Shown: positions 10,861-22,606 of the stretch, one piece after another
Layout of the letters: every line of letters starts with the position of its first letter
How positions within the stretch are numbered: the first letter of the stretch is position 1
NCBI GenBank assembly: GCA_026120035.1
Contig: JALRME010000025.1
Span: 496,001 to 560,000 of the forward strand
Direction: 5' to 3'
Source of the DNA: Coleophoma eucalyptorum
Taxonomy: Eukaryota > Ascomycota > Leotiomycetes > Helotiales > Dermateaceae
DNA length: 64,000 nucleotides
Notes under the pieces: model-generated
Seen by the model: only the letters and a program-made list of their open reading frames with translations
The model's database searches: none
Told to the model about the DNA's origin: nothing
Program-made: the position numbers and the translations under genes

Positions 10861-11231
10861 CTAAACCACAAACATCCTAACCCCGGGGAAAACCTCCAGC
10901 TGAGCAGAAGTGTACCACCGCAGTGAGTCAACTAAACCTTCGTATAGCATGTCAGCCGCTCCATCTAGTAGTCCAAAAACGGTGCTAGGGTGTGATGGGG
11001 ATGAGAGGTCCAAATCCAGATTTGTCTCTCCGTCTGCACTAGTTGTGAGGATGACATTTGCATAAATGGTACCCGCCAAGGCGCCGTAGCTGCTTGGTTA
11101 CCATGTGCAATGCAGAGTGTATCTATCCCCAGGTAACGACAGCTAATGATAAAAGTGAAACGCATAGCCGATATCAAATAATGTGATAGATCTGGATGAT
11201 CCAGAGAACTAGGCTTTTGAAATTTTGCCAT
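10861..11231 (-). pseudogene. HET-domain relic, frameshifted fragment
   Basis: Two overlapping frames together resemble the core of the heterokaryon incompatibility (HET) domain. One reads LISAMRFTFIISCRYLGIDTLCI, like the family pattern of an Ile/Ala-rich helix followed by YLWID.LCI. The next frame continues LAGTIYANVILTTSAD, like the family's M..IYANA.LTIAA. A frame change lies near 11075-11100. The N-terminal LSY.WG part and the rest of the protein are absent. HET genes are numerous and fast-decaying in filamentous ascomycetes, so a dead fragment is plausible. No start or stop is claimed. Confidence 0.6.
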
Positions 11232-11980
11232 AATATCGACGGCGAAAATATCATCCCACTTATAGTTTAAGTCAAGATTACATGTGCCCCGCAGTTTTCC
11301 TCATGTAAGACGTCGACATTTGCATTTTAAGCTGCCGTGCGGGATACCTTAATTCCAATGAGCCTTTGATTTGCACGAATCATCTCTAGCTAGATAGATT
11401 AAGACTATACCGTGTCTATTGGGGTTTGAGAAATAAGGGCCGACTTTTTTTTAATAATCCTAGAACTATTTGGTTGGGGCTTACATCGACGGCGGTTAGA
11501 AACTGATGCCATTTGAGAAGACCCTAGGGTGATATTGGCTGCAGATTTATGAATGCTTGTCCTGTGGGCAAATGCAGCACCCCATTACATATTTGGCAAT
11601 CGAAAGGCTGATCAAGGACAGTTTCGCATACTTATCTTGCTGCTTTTAAAACAGGACATTTCGAGAAACAGACTAATGAGAGCTCTATGTATTACCTCAT
11701 CTATCAACCCTCTGTTTCTATTTATTGTTGTAGAAGATAGAACCAGAAGTAGATGCTAAAGCGAGAGAAAAGTTGTGGTATATTGGAACTGATAATACCA
11801 TTTTATTAGCCCAGAACGCGTTTAATACACGCGCGCAATCGTAGCAAGGTACTGATTAAGTAATAGGCGACAAAACACGTCATCGAGTGGTGCTTCTTAC
11901 ATGCTACCCGTTCATGGCTTGGGGGATTTTCGTCTCTTCGTTCTTCATGTATGGGACTGAACAGTACCAACGACGACTAG
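11232..11980. other. Intergenic region upstream of the Zn2Cys6 regulator
   Basis: No supported gene. A 68-residue frame at 11553-11759 has no recognisable features. The last few hundred bases are the likely promoter of the regulator at 11981. Confidence 0.45.
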
Positions 11981-14643
11981 ATGGCGTCTAGTTCTATGGA
12001 TCCGTCTCAAACTAAATCGCAAACGTCCTCAGAGACAGCATGTCTTAGATGTCGAGAGCAAAAAGTAAAGAACCCATATCCAACTCAAGGCATCCCAACA
12101 TCTTGGATGACAATGCTAACTAGTTCAATAGCTGCGGTGTACCCGTGAGCTCCCGCTTTGTGGCCGTTGCTCACGGCAAAACCTTAGCTGCCAATATCCG
12201 GCTCCGCCTGATCGAAAACTCCTGGCCTTTCTAAGGTCAAACACTAGAGCAGCCAAGAAGAGGAAAGAAGCCACTCGGGATGAGCCTAACGTGACTCTGT
12301 CAATATATAGTCCTCCAAACGCCTCCAACAGCACAATACGTTCTCAACATGACGGGGAAAATCTTGTCGAAAATGCTTATCAGGCATTATCTTACAATAA
12401 CCATCTTTCCGGTAGATCCGAAATCATACAGCCAGCCGCGCCTATTGAGTTCGCAAATGAAGTACAGGTTGGTGACCATAATCCTGTATGCTCTTTTCAT
12501 TCAATTGAGATCATGACAAAAGCAAAATATGATTAAGCCTTCGCTCCTGAAAGTGCATTCTAAGCCCTAATTGAAAGCATAGACACTAGAGCCATTACCG
12601 CCTCGCTCTCTGGGGCTCTCACTACTTGATCTCTTCTTTTCCAGATATAGTTCTGCATCCCTTGCGTTTCAACAAGGGCAAATCTTTAGTAGCTACGTGA
12701 CGGACACTATCCCACATTACCTTCTTAAGGCAATATTTGCTCTATCTTCGATGTGAGTCAGATAATGACAGAAATTTCTATATTGAAGACTTCTATTAAT
12801 ATCCTCGCGCCCAGATTTTTGAAAGGCCCTAATTTTTCAGCTGGTCACCAATCAAGCGAGCTGAAGGTCGTCACCAGAAAGCAAAGTGATAGTTGGGCAA
12901 ATTTCAGCAGCAGTTATATCCTCAGTCGCGCAGATTCTCCGTCATTAGAATCAGTACAGACCTTAGCCACTCTGTCCTTATACTGGTTCGCCGTTGGAAA
13001 GATTGATCGTGCAAAAATTCACTCGCGTACGGTTGGCTTTAAAGACATGACATCCGATCTGGGACATGCTAACGCCATTAGTAGGTCTGGCTTACACTCT
13101 GGCGCGGCTCCAAGGCTTCCATTCTAAATTTAATGATCTGGAATTGGACAATCCTCGTCTAGCGCTAGAAAATGAAACCAAGCGAAGAGCTTTTTGGGCC
13201 TGTTGGATCATCAATGGCCTCATTCCCCGTGATGATACCTTCACTGGAAGTCACCTTGCTAATGCTGTCGGTGTTCCATTGCCATCAGCTAATAAAGATT
13301 TTCAACGTGGCCTTGTCTGTGTGAACCAAAAGATGGATGCTTCGTGGACTTCCGCACATATACCCGGAGCACCAGATATTGTTGAACCATCGGTAATGGG
13401 CGAGATAGTCAAGATACTGGGTATTTAGTAAGTTGGGCTCACCTAAACTACTTTCTATACTCCTAGAGTGCTAACGAGATTTAGCTGTGAGATCCAGAGG
13501 TTCCTCGCCCAGTTCGAGCATATTGCAGTACCTGTTCGATTTGAAAAAGTCTCCGAGCTACATCGACGTGCTACTGATCTACGATCATCACTTCCACAAT
13601 TATTAAAAGTTGATGGAACCTTCCAGGGACACGACGAGTTTGGACTAGGACTGGTTTTCTTCCTTCATGCCATGTACCATCAATGCGCCGTTTCGCTACA
13701 TAGGCCATTCGTTCCACTATTCTCAACATTACCAGTGGATAAAGCCATGCATACGGAATTTATCCATACATGTGCCCAAGTTGTGGTTCAAAATGCTGAT
13801 GGATTTGCGAACTTGGCTAGAACCTTTATAGTTTCTAGCCAGAGCGATCCGTCATATATCCCTGCATTTGGGGGCTTCTGTGCTTTCACCGCGGCTTCGA
13901 TACATGTTATCCTTATCCACATAAAGGGAGCTCAAAATGCACCTACATGGTTGAAGAATCGATTACTAACTAGTATTGTTCTGCTGGATGGTATAAGGCT
14001 ACACTGGGAGCAGTCAACAAAACTGGTGAGAACCCCTTCCAAATGAAACTCGGTACAATTCTAAAATTCAGGGCTTACCTTACGTTCCTTTTCAAAGTGG
14101 GAAAGGATCGCTCCGTCACTCGCAACAGTGCTATCACCGAGCGAAATAAACCTTCATCGGTGCGCTCTCAGCCAGGATCCCGCCCGCCATGTAGATCCTA
14201 GACTGCTGTCTGAGAATAATAGTACGATTACTATGTCAGAGTCATTAGCACAGTGCCCCAATTACGAAGCGATCTGTCAACTATCTCCATATATTGTACC
14301 GGATGGTTTAGACAGCGCCCAAAAAGAGACAGTCGATTACAACACTCATCATGATTCGTTTCTATCTGATCCGTCACAGTCTCAACCGCCATTTCAATTT
14401 TCCGACCCAGCAGTTGAAAATCGTGGACAACAACACATGGGAACTCTAAAGACGTCATTTTTAGAGGTACCACTTTTATCTGCAAACGAGAGTTTCTCTC
14501 CTACCTCACACTGGGCGATACCGGACTCTGCGCCCCAACTGTTTTCATTTGGAGATGATACTCCTTCTCCTGGTGCTTTGGACCGGTTTATGACATCTTC
14601 CTGGTGGGACGTGTCTGGATCTGAAGATGTCAGTGGATCATAA
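11981..14643 (+). CDS. Zn2Cys6 transcription factor with fungal-specific TF domain, 750 aa
   Basis: DNA-binding regulator of the Gal4 class. Exons: 11981..12064, 12132..12485, 12583..12752, 12815..13026, 13082..13427, 13485..14025, 14098..14643, totalling 751 codons. The first intron (67 nt) cuts the zinc cluster; across it the six cysteines read CLRCREQK/LRCTRELPLCGRC followed by SRQNLSC, i.e. C-x2-C-x6-C-x6-C-x2-C-x6-C. The MHR domain follows: LLKAIFALSSIF, SLESVQTLATLSLYWF, LGLAYTLARLQGF, KRRAFWACWIINGL. The last intron needs an AAG acceptor, but that choice keeps a 182-codon tail open to 14643; the alternative CAG acceptor would end the protein at 14149. The intact regulator lies directly upstream of the CocE-like hydrolase and may control local genes. 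Confidence 0.85.
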
Positions 14644-15199
14644 AAATGTACTATTCTGTACCATTGCACACGACATAAGGTTGCTAATTAATGAGTACAT
14701 ATTGACACATCTGCAAGTTGTTAAAATTCGGAATTATTGGGGGTTTTGGGCGAAAATGATTTATAGACAAAATTCAGCCCATACTTCATCCAAGTCCTCA
14801 TCCAATCCCATAAAGCACGATTGTAGAGCTGAAGAATTTCCGGATTTAAAATTTTGTTTGCGAGAAAACTATGTCTCTCAGTTTGAATAAGCGATATGCC
14901 TGGCTCTATACCCTGCCTCTGCAACGACTCTTGCCGGTCCGATGCAGCTACGGTCCGTCCATGGCCGGGCCGACAGTTTGATACACAAATGACATGCCAA
15001 GCGGTTGGTCTTGAGCCCAAGCTCTTTCGTATCTGTAACTTAGTGTGATAGGATAGCTAATTTTATTTAACTCAGATTGCCTCCTTCTTTCTCAGGTCTT
15101 TGGAAAGACTACAGACAAATATCTACCATCAGCTTTAATCGCGGTGTTGAGAATAGCACTATTTCGCGGCACAGCAAACCATATCAGCAAACAAGAACC
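14644..15199. other. Intergenic region before the CocE-like hydrolase
   Basis: No supported gene. The frame continuing upstream of 15200 begins at a TTG (15077) and contains no ATG, so this is leader and promoter sequence. Confidence 0.5.
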
Positions 15200-17079
15200 A
15201 TGTCGAACAATTCTAGGGACATCAGCACTTTGGACAAAACTTCTTATCCATATATTGAGGAAAACAATGTCTCGGTTCCTCTTCCAAACGGTAACGTCAT
15301 TAAATGCAATGTCTACCTCCCAAGAGGTACCGAAGAGGGAAAGAAATATCCCATTCTGGCAACTTATGGGCCTTATGGGAAGGATATTCCTTACAAAGAG
15401 TATAATAAGTTTGAACCTACAGACTTAAAATGGATGTTGGCTAATCGAAGTTTAACAGGTACAACTCAGCCAGCTATGCCCTACTTGATCCTCAGCAACA
15501 GACTGAGGAAACTGCATGGGAAACTCCTACACCTGCATACTGGACCAAACATGGATATGTTGTCGTACGAGCAGATGAATTGGGGACAGGCCAGTCTCCT
15601 GGAGTCTTGAACATCCTTACAGCTAGCAATACATTTGATGCCTTTCATGATCTTATCGAGTGGGCATCGGAACAGCCATGGTCGATCGGAAAGGTAGGAA
15701 TTCTAGGGATCAGCTACTTTGCAGCTACACAGTGGCATGCTGCAGCTCGCAATCCTAAAGGCCTCGCCGCAATTGTTCCCTGGGAAGGATTTTCTGATGT
15801 CTACCGAGACGCTACTCGTCATGGAGGTATTCTATCCAGCACATTCTTTCGCACCTGGTGGAATAACCAAGTTGCCCAAAACCAGTATGGCCGGCATAAA
15901 GCACATATATATGGAGCGGAGCCAACAGGTGGCGATTTGGGTGAAGAGGAGCTGAAGAAGAACAGAGTTGACCCACCGGAAGATAACCGGAAGCATCTTT
16001 ACCGCAATGACCCCCGCTTTGCTTCTGTGAATATCAATCTAGAGGACATTACTGTGCCAATTTTGAGTGTTGCGAACTTGGGTGGTATTGGACTCCATCT
16101 TCGGGGGAATGTATACGGATTTATGCACGCCAGTTCCACGTTCAAGTATCTTCGCTTTATCGCCGGGCGTCATGACCTTCCGTTCTTCGTGGAAAAAGAA
16201 GTTGAATTGCAGCGGAGCTTCCTCGATGCTTTTTTGAAAGGAGATGACCAGGTTGGATGGTCCAAAGAAGGTGAAATCCCTGCTGTGGACCTGCTGTTGA
16301 GAAAGGGACAGGATGCCAAGTCTTTTCTACGCAGAACAGAGCTGGAATGGCCACTCGCCCGGACCCAATATTTGAAGTTCCATGCCACACCTGACGGTGA
16401 CCTACTGACCAACTTGCCGAAGGTACCAACACCCCAGAAGTTAAGCTATAGAGCACTAGGAACAGTCCAGTCGCCACAAGCCATTTCATTTACCACAGTC
16501 CCTTTTGAGGCGGAAACAGAGGTCACCGGCCATATCACTGCTACTCTAAATGTATCAATGAGTAGAAACATTTGGGGTACAACACCACTGGATCTGGATC
16601 TCTTCTTGACACTCCGCCACCTGTCCTCATCTGGAAAAGAAGTCTTTTATACAGGATCTTTTGATGATCCGACTCCGGTGACAAGAGGGAACTTGCGCGT
16701 TAGTTTGCGTAAAATTAATACTAGCCACCCTAATCATCGCGAGTGGCTTCCCCATCGCGATTACTGTTCAACAGATGTTCTCCCCGTCCTACCTAATGAG
16801 ATATATCATGTTATAGTAGAATTATGGCCCACCAATGTTGTGATTGAAGCCGGGAGTCGACTTGTATTGGAAGTCAGCTCCGGGGACACACCCCCAACAG
16901 GTGTCTGGGAACATAATGATCCAATTGATAGGTAAGTAATGTTTTGTTAAAAATATTGTAATATCCAACACCTCTAACATGTTAACTATAGAAGTCCGGA
17001 AATTTTCAATGGTATGAATCATATACACTTTGGTCCAGATTACGACAATTATATAACTCTACCAATTATCCCCCTATAA
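15200..17079 (+). CDS. CocE/X-Pro dipeptidyl-peptidase-like serine hydrolase, 589 aa
   Basis: Alpha/beta-hydrolase of the CocE/NonD family, whose members cleave esters, amides or X-Pro dipeptides. Exons: 15200..15408, 15459..16931, 16992..17079 (590 codons). The first intron uses a GTTTGA donor and a GCTAAT branch point; the second is GTAAGT..TAG. The nucleophile elbow GISYFAATQW puts the catalytic Ser at about residue 155. RADELGTGQSPG precedes it, and GRHDLPFFVEKEVELQRSFLD contains the likely catalytic His/Asp region. The last third (FTTVPFEAETEVTGHITATL onward) is the C-terminal beta jelly roll of the family. No signal peptide is seen, so it is probably cytosolic. Substrate unknown. Confidence 0.9.
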
Positions 17080-17533
17080 TGAAGGAGCTCACAGTCTAGT
17101 TGGACAGATTTAAATCTATATGACATTTCCCACATTTATGATTCGTCACTTAGTGAAATAGTCATGAGTTTCCCGCTTTTAAACCATCGCTCCTTTAATA
17201 ACAGCAAAAATTTATTCGACGGCGCAAATCCGACCGCCTGCATCTACACATCGGCAGTGACGTTCGTTCAAGAACAAGTCGCCGCACTATTATTCTTTAG
17301 ATTTCTTAGTTTTTACTATTGCCAGCGTGCCAAAGATCCCACTACTGCTCTCCAACTGTCCGTATAAGTCAGTTTATGGATGAAATTTGTCATACTGAAT
17401 CCAAACATAATGATGAAATGACTAAGTTGGTCTCTATAATCTTAAATTATATTGAGAGGATCACCTTAGCTGCTCCACCAAGGCTTGTATTACTGCGTGG
17501 CCTACTGACGATAAAGACTCTACGTGTAACTCT
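17080..17533. other. Intergenic region between convergent genes
   Basis: 3' ends of the CocE-like hydrolase and the old-yellow-enzyme gene face each other here. Nothing else was seen. Confidence 0.5.
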
Positions 17534-18891
17534 TCAGTGATGTTTTCTATGCTTCAGGTATGGCGAGAGACCTCCTCGGCCACTGAAGCCCCATCGAATT
17601 TGGTTTGCCATCCCGATTTCAACGTTTAATTCTTCAGCAAAAGCCCAGACCAGGCCAGGATTCTTCTGGAATCCACGGCCCACACGAACCAGATCGAGGC
17701 CATCCTCGAGAAGCTGGTTCGCCAGCTTAGCATTGTCGATAGCGCCGACGGTACTCACAATCAGTCTGCTACCCAATGCTTTCTTCACAGCCAAAGCGAA
17801 GGGGGATTGATACGCAGGTCCACCCTTGATCTTCTGGGATGGGTGATTTCCACCGGAACTAACGTCGATAACATCAACATTACCACTATCAGCAAGAAGC
17901 TCAGCAAAGCGAATAGTGTCTTCAAGTTGCCAGCTTGGCTCCTCGGGAGCACTCTCCTCCAGCCACTCCGTCGCAGAAATTCGGAGAAAGACTGGCACAT
18001 GCTCTGGGGCCGTCTGCCGAGTGAGAGCAGCAATTTCGAGAGACAGTCGGACCCGATTATCAAAGCTGCCACCATACTCGTCTGTCCGCTTGTTCGAGAT
18101 GGGAGATAAGAATGAGGCCAGCAGATATCCATGAGCATTGTGAATCTCGACAAAATCCACGCCAGCTTTGACAGCCCGCTTGACAGCTGCTACCCACGCC
18201 TGTTTGAAATCCATGATCTCATCCTTGGTCATCTCAGTAGGGAGGGGATAGGTCTCCGAAAAGGCAATGCTACTCGGGGCCTTGACGGCATCTGGCCACC
18301 CCCCAACAGCCTCTGTTGCGAGGTTCCCTGACGACAGCCATGGGGCAACTGTGCTCGCTTTCCGACCAGCATGGCCTAGCTGGATACCTATGCGCTGTCC
18401 CTGGCTATGCACAAACTCAATAATTCGCTGCAGCGGTGCAATTTGGGAGTCTTTCCATAACCCGGAATCTTGAGGTGTAATGCAGCCTTCGGGAAGAATA
18501 GATGTGGCTTCGAAAGTGAGGAGACCTGGACCACGCTGGGCAATGCCTCCAAGATGGGCAAAATGCCAGTCGGTCAGATGGCCATCTTGTGCTGAATACT
18601 GGCAGAGTGGAGATAGCTATGTAATTTCATGGCTTGTTAGTATTTGAAGAGGACTGATCTACAACTCTGGGACTCTTAATCCTGGATTTTGGGATAGGAA
18701 AGACTCACCCCAATTCGATTGCCCAGATTGAGCCCCCGAATCTTTAACGGTTGGAATAGTTTCGGGATTGGTAAACCAGATGATTGAGGATTTGCAGCTA
18801 TTCCAGCGGGGGGGTCTTGTGCGGGAGTGAAATATGAAATGCCATTCGCAGGCCTGTTCTCTATATCCGGGCAGACTGTGGCTGCGGCCAT
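17534..18891 (-). CDS. NADH:flavin oxidoreductase, class III (YqjM-like) old yellow enzyme, 421 aa
   Basis: FMN-dependent ene-reductase expected to reduce activated C=C bonds with NAD(P)H. Exons are complement(17534..18616, 18709..18891) with a 92-nt GTGAGT..TAG intron, 422 codons. The frame extends to a TTG at 18906, but the ATG at 18891-18889 is the first real start. Features of the thermophilic-like class are clear: Cys66 in LSPLCQYSAQDG (the redox-tuning Cys of YqjM), GIQLGHAGRKAS near 139-148, the catalytic pair His220/His223 with Tyr225 in VEIHNAHGYLLASFLSPISN, and the R/G-rich VRVGRGFQKNP phosphate-binding end. It is divergent from an MFS gene at 19722 across about 830 bp. A role in detoxification or in finishing a metabolite is possible. 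Confidence 0.93.
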
Positions 18892-19721
18892 GGTTATATT
18901 GTTCAAAGATATGAAAGATAATCAGTTTTTGAGTTTCAAAATATTTATGTGCAAATTATAGTCACTATAGCATGGTCATTATATAGTCAATCCACGACTA
19001 CCAATGCCGATCATTCGCCATCGCGACCGGCCCGACATGTACGAAATTTAGCAATAACGGGAGATCGATTACCAGGAAAAATAGGCATTCTCAAATTTCA
19101 GGTTTATTTGATTTAGGTCACCATTTTATGTGCAAAGAATTATCAGGGGAAAGAGAAAATCACGAAATATCGTTTCCTAGCCTGTAAGAATAATAATTCT
19201 TTGCATGACTTCAATATGCATAATTGTAAATACAACGAGAACTTTCAAAACTTATCTTTCCGGAACAAAGGGGAGCTATTAGTTTTCTTGCATATGCCTA
19301 TATTTTCGACTGAAGAATTGGCAGTCATTTCAGTCTCGTTCTGCATTAATAAATTACGCATCTATAAGTCAAGCTGAGATGTGTAGCTTAGCCAAGCTAT
19401 CCATCCGTATTTGGTAGGTTCGGTCCGACCTCACAGGGCTTGGCAGCTGCACTGTCATGTTCTATGACACAGCCAAAGTGTAAGTGCCGTCTTCAAATGG
19501 CTAGCGATATTGGCTTAGTCATTTAAAGGCTTTCCAAGGGCTCAATTATGTCTGATCTGTTGCTCGTAAGTTTCCTGCCAGTATTGGAACAAAACTGATT
19601 CGATTTCACTCTCCATTCTCTTGTACGAAAACTCTTTTGCCTTATTGAACGGAAGTACATTATATCAAGCGAGAATTCATTCCTTTCACATTCCAACCTG
19701 ATTACAGTCGCTATTGGCTTC
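18892..19721. promoter_or_regulatory. Divergent promoter shared by OYE (-) and MFS (+)
   Basis: 830 bp between the start codons of the ene-reductase and the transporter. It contains TCGGTCCGA at 19420-19428, a perfect palindrome holding CGG-N1-CCG, about 300 bp from the MFS start. A Zn2Cys6 regulator could act on both genes from here; this is inference. No gene is seen inside. Confidence 0.45.
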
Positions 19722-22175
19722 ATGTCGACAAATGCCGCAAAAAGAGCAGCAGGAAGGGAGGCGGGGAGCATGTCGATACCTGAGTTGTCATTACAGAGCC
19801 CGGAGACCAATAATAGGGCAGCTGAGCAGATACAAACAAGACAAATCATAGAATTCCGTCAACGGTTGGGTAGGCTGGAATCTTTTGGGCGCATCTGCTC
19901 ACTCAGTGATGGCTACAGTTGTTTTCCTGAGCTGCAACGAGAAACACATCACGAGATTGGGGATCAGGAGGCTAGCCAGCCTCAAGATGAAGATCGCCTT
20001 TTTACTGTTTCCTTTCAAAAAGATGATCCTATGAACCCGAGAAATATGCATACGCTCAAGCGGTGGATAATTGTGATTATAATCTCTCTTGGATCTCTCT
20101 GCGTGTAAGTGTTTACACATGTCGAATCCTACCATATATCGAAAATTAATATTCAACTAACTTGTCATTCATAGCACATGTGTCTCTTCGATTTATACAA
20201 CCGCTTATGGGCAACTAACATTGGAATTTGGCGTCGGCAGAGAGGTCGCAACGTTGGGTCTGTCGTTTTTTATCTGGGGACTTGGTAGGCCATGCAAGCC
20301 ACTCTTGAGAAATATATCAGCTTATCTAGTTCTATATAGGCATCGGGCCATTATTTCTGGGACCATTATCTGAGGTCAGTCGTTTCCTTTGTTTCGATTG
20401 CGGCAGTTAATGGCATATCCGCAGTTCTACGGTCGAAGGAATATATACATTATTTCCTTTGCGTTGTTCGTAATATGGCTCATCCCGTGTGCCAGAGCCA
20501 CGAATATCCAAACTATGCTGATATCACGATTTTTCAATGGCTTGGCTGGTAGCGCTTTCCTTAGTGTTGCAGGAGGAACGGTTGGTGACCTCTTTGCTCG
20601 TCACGAACTAGCTGCTCCAATGATGGTGAGTCATGCAACCTCATTTGAGTATGAAGGGTTTATACTGCTATACGTACTCCATTATCCATACTGATGAGTC
20701 TGCTGCAGATTTACACTGCGAGCCCATTCATCGGTCCCGAAGTTGGACCTCTGTAAGTAGTCGAATCGTCTTCAAAATAGATATAATAGTCATAACTAAC
20801 TAGAGTCTCAGAATTGGGGGTTTTATCAATGAATTTACGTCATGGTAGTACCATGTACATCACACTGAAGTGTTGGGACCATACTAATGTTGTTAGGCGA
20901 TGGACATTTTACGTGCCTTTGATCTGGTCTGGGACGATGTTAATCTTTATAATTTTGCTTGTCCCGGAGACCTATCATCCATTGTGTGTTTCATATCAAT
21001 TTTATCCAAGGCTATCTAACTCATTTGCAGGCTCCTTCGTCGAAAGGCAGAAGAACTCCGGAAGGAGACTGGCGACGAGCGCTGGAAGGCTCCATCCGAG
21101 AAAACAACTCGCTCGGTGCGCCAAACAGTTATACAATCCTGCTACCGACCATTGTTGCTTTTAGTCCTAGAACCAATGTGCCTGAATCTTTGCATATTTT
21201 CTGCAATACTACTGGGTATTCTTTACCTATTCTTTGGTGCCTTCAATCTTGTCTTCTCCCAAGTATATGGTTTCTCTCTCTGGCAGGTCGGGTGCAGCTT
21301 CCTGGGAATCTTTGTCGGGATGATCATCGCAATTCTAACTGACCCTTTCTGGCGCTATAATTACGAACTTCTGGAGCAAAAACATACAGACCTTAACGGA
21401 AATGTTGACTTCCAGCCCGAGTGGCGATTGGCTCCAGGTAAGCAACACGGTGACAAATCATGCCAACATAAGTTCTACATTATAAAACCTGCTTACGTCT
21501 AAATTCACTTAGCTATCACGGGTTCCTTCGGAGTTACCGCAGGGTTATTCATATTTGCATGGACAGCTTATCCCAATGTTCACTGGATTGCGCCCATTAT
21601 TGGCAGTGCTGTCTTTGGAGCTGGGTAAGTAGACCCGAAGTGATGCTACGACACGCCAAATGGGTTTTAGGTTTCTTTATATCAATTTGGTCTACAAGGG
21701 ACAAATTTTGAAGCTGATACTAAGTAATAGAACTATCCTTGTATTTTCAGGCATCTTCACATTCCTTGTTGAGGCATATCCATTATATTCCGCCAGTGCC
21801 ATGGCGGCAAATAGCTTTGCTCGATCAATGTTCGGGGGCATATTCCCTTTGTTCGGCATACAAAGTTAGTATAAGCGTTGTTTACTATCTACTATCTAAG
21901 CTTGTTTGAAGAGAAGGCTATGTTATTAGACTTTATCTCTAACTCCTTGGTTTACAGTGTACAAAAAGCTCGGATACCAATGGGCAACTACACTTCTAGC
22001 ACTTCTTACCCTTATCATGCTCCCATTTCCGTAAGTCTCTACCAAGTGTTCATCTGATAATACAGTTACTTCATAAATCCGAATCTTGTATCCCTAGCTA
22101 AGTCGCGGCCTTAGGTATATCTTCTTCCGTTACGGCAGTAAAATTCGAGAGAAGAGCCGGTTTGTGTCTTCGTAA
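19722..22175 (+). CDS. MFS transporter, DHA1-type drug/metabolite exporter, 579 aa
   Basis: Twelve-TM major facilitator with a long polar N-terminal tail (about 120 residues). Exons: 19722..20104, 20175..20284, 20340..20374, 20425..20625, 20709..20752, 20812..20844, 20897..20983, 21031..21437, 21513..21624, 21671..21864, 21958..22030, 22115..22175; the sum is exactly 580 codons. Family marks: [15 protein letters not shown] (loop 2-3), [33 protein letters not shown] (antiporter motif C), [37 protein letters not shown]. Exon 10 contains an odd 51-nt in-frame stretch that ends like an intron (TTTTCAG) but lacks a GT donor (see findings). With 11 introns it differs sharply from the two-exon MFS at 25557. 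It probably exports a product or xenobiotic handled by the neighbouring enzyme. Confidence 0.88.
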
Positions 22176-22606
22176 AGATAAATCCTCTATGGAATATTAA
22201 TACGTATCAAACAAATCAAAATTATCAAAAAAACCAAAAGCAAATACCTAGGAGGCATAGCTCCATGGCCATGGATCAAAGTGTTCATTGCGCAGGCTAT
22301 TATTTGGGGTTCGATTGTGATACGATGCCTTTGTGTCAGTGCATCATTTTTCGAGCTGTGATATGAAGTCACTATAGAAACACTTTCTTAGTGTTACTTA
22401 TCACCTAGCATTTGAACTCTACTTTTAGTATTATGTGTTATACCAACGAACCATCACGACAGTCTTGAGCTCTGTTCCTCTTCACTAGTCACGTGCATAG
22501 AAGAAGGCTAATTTGGAGGGCCATTTTGCGTACCTAATGCATTATAAACAGGTATCCTTACTCTGAAGTGGAAATAATACTCTTTCCTACGATTAATGAG
22601 AACCAT
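22176..22606. other. Intergenic region between convergent genes
   Basis: Short AT-rich stretch between the 3' ends of the MFS gene and the FAD oxidase gene. No gene seen. Confidence 0.5.

Noticed and set aside
14072..14149. Alternative end of the Zn2Cys6 regulator using a CAG acceptor
   Set aside because: It ends the protein at once and orphans a 182-codon open frame that an AAG acceptor at 14096-14097 joins in phase.
15077..15199. N-terminal extension of the CocE-like hydrolase
   Set aside because: Starts at TTG with no ATG; the family N-terminus is complete from 15200.
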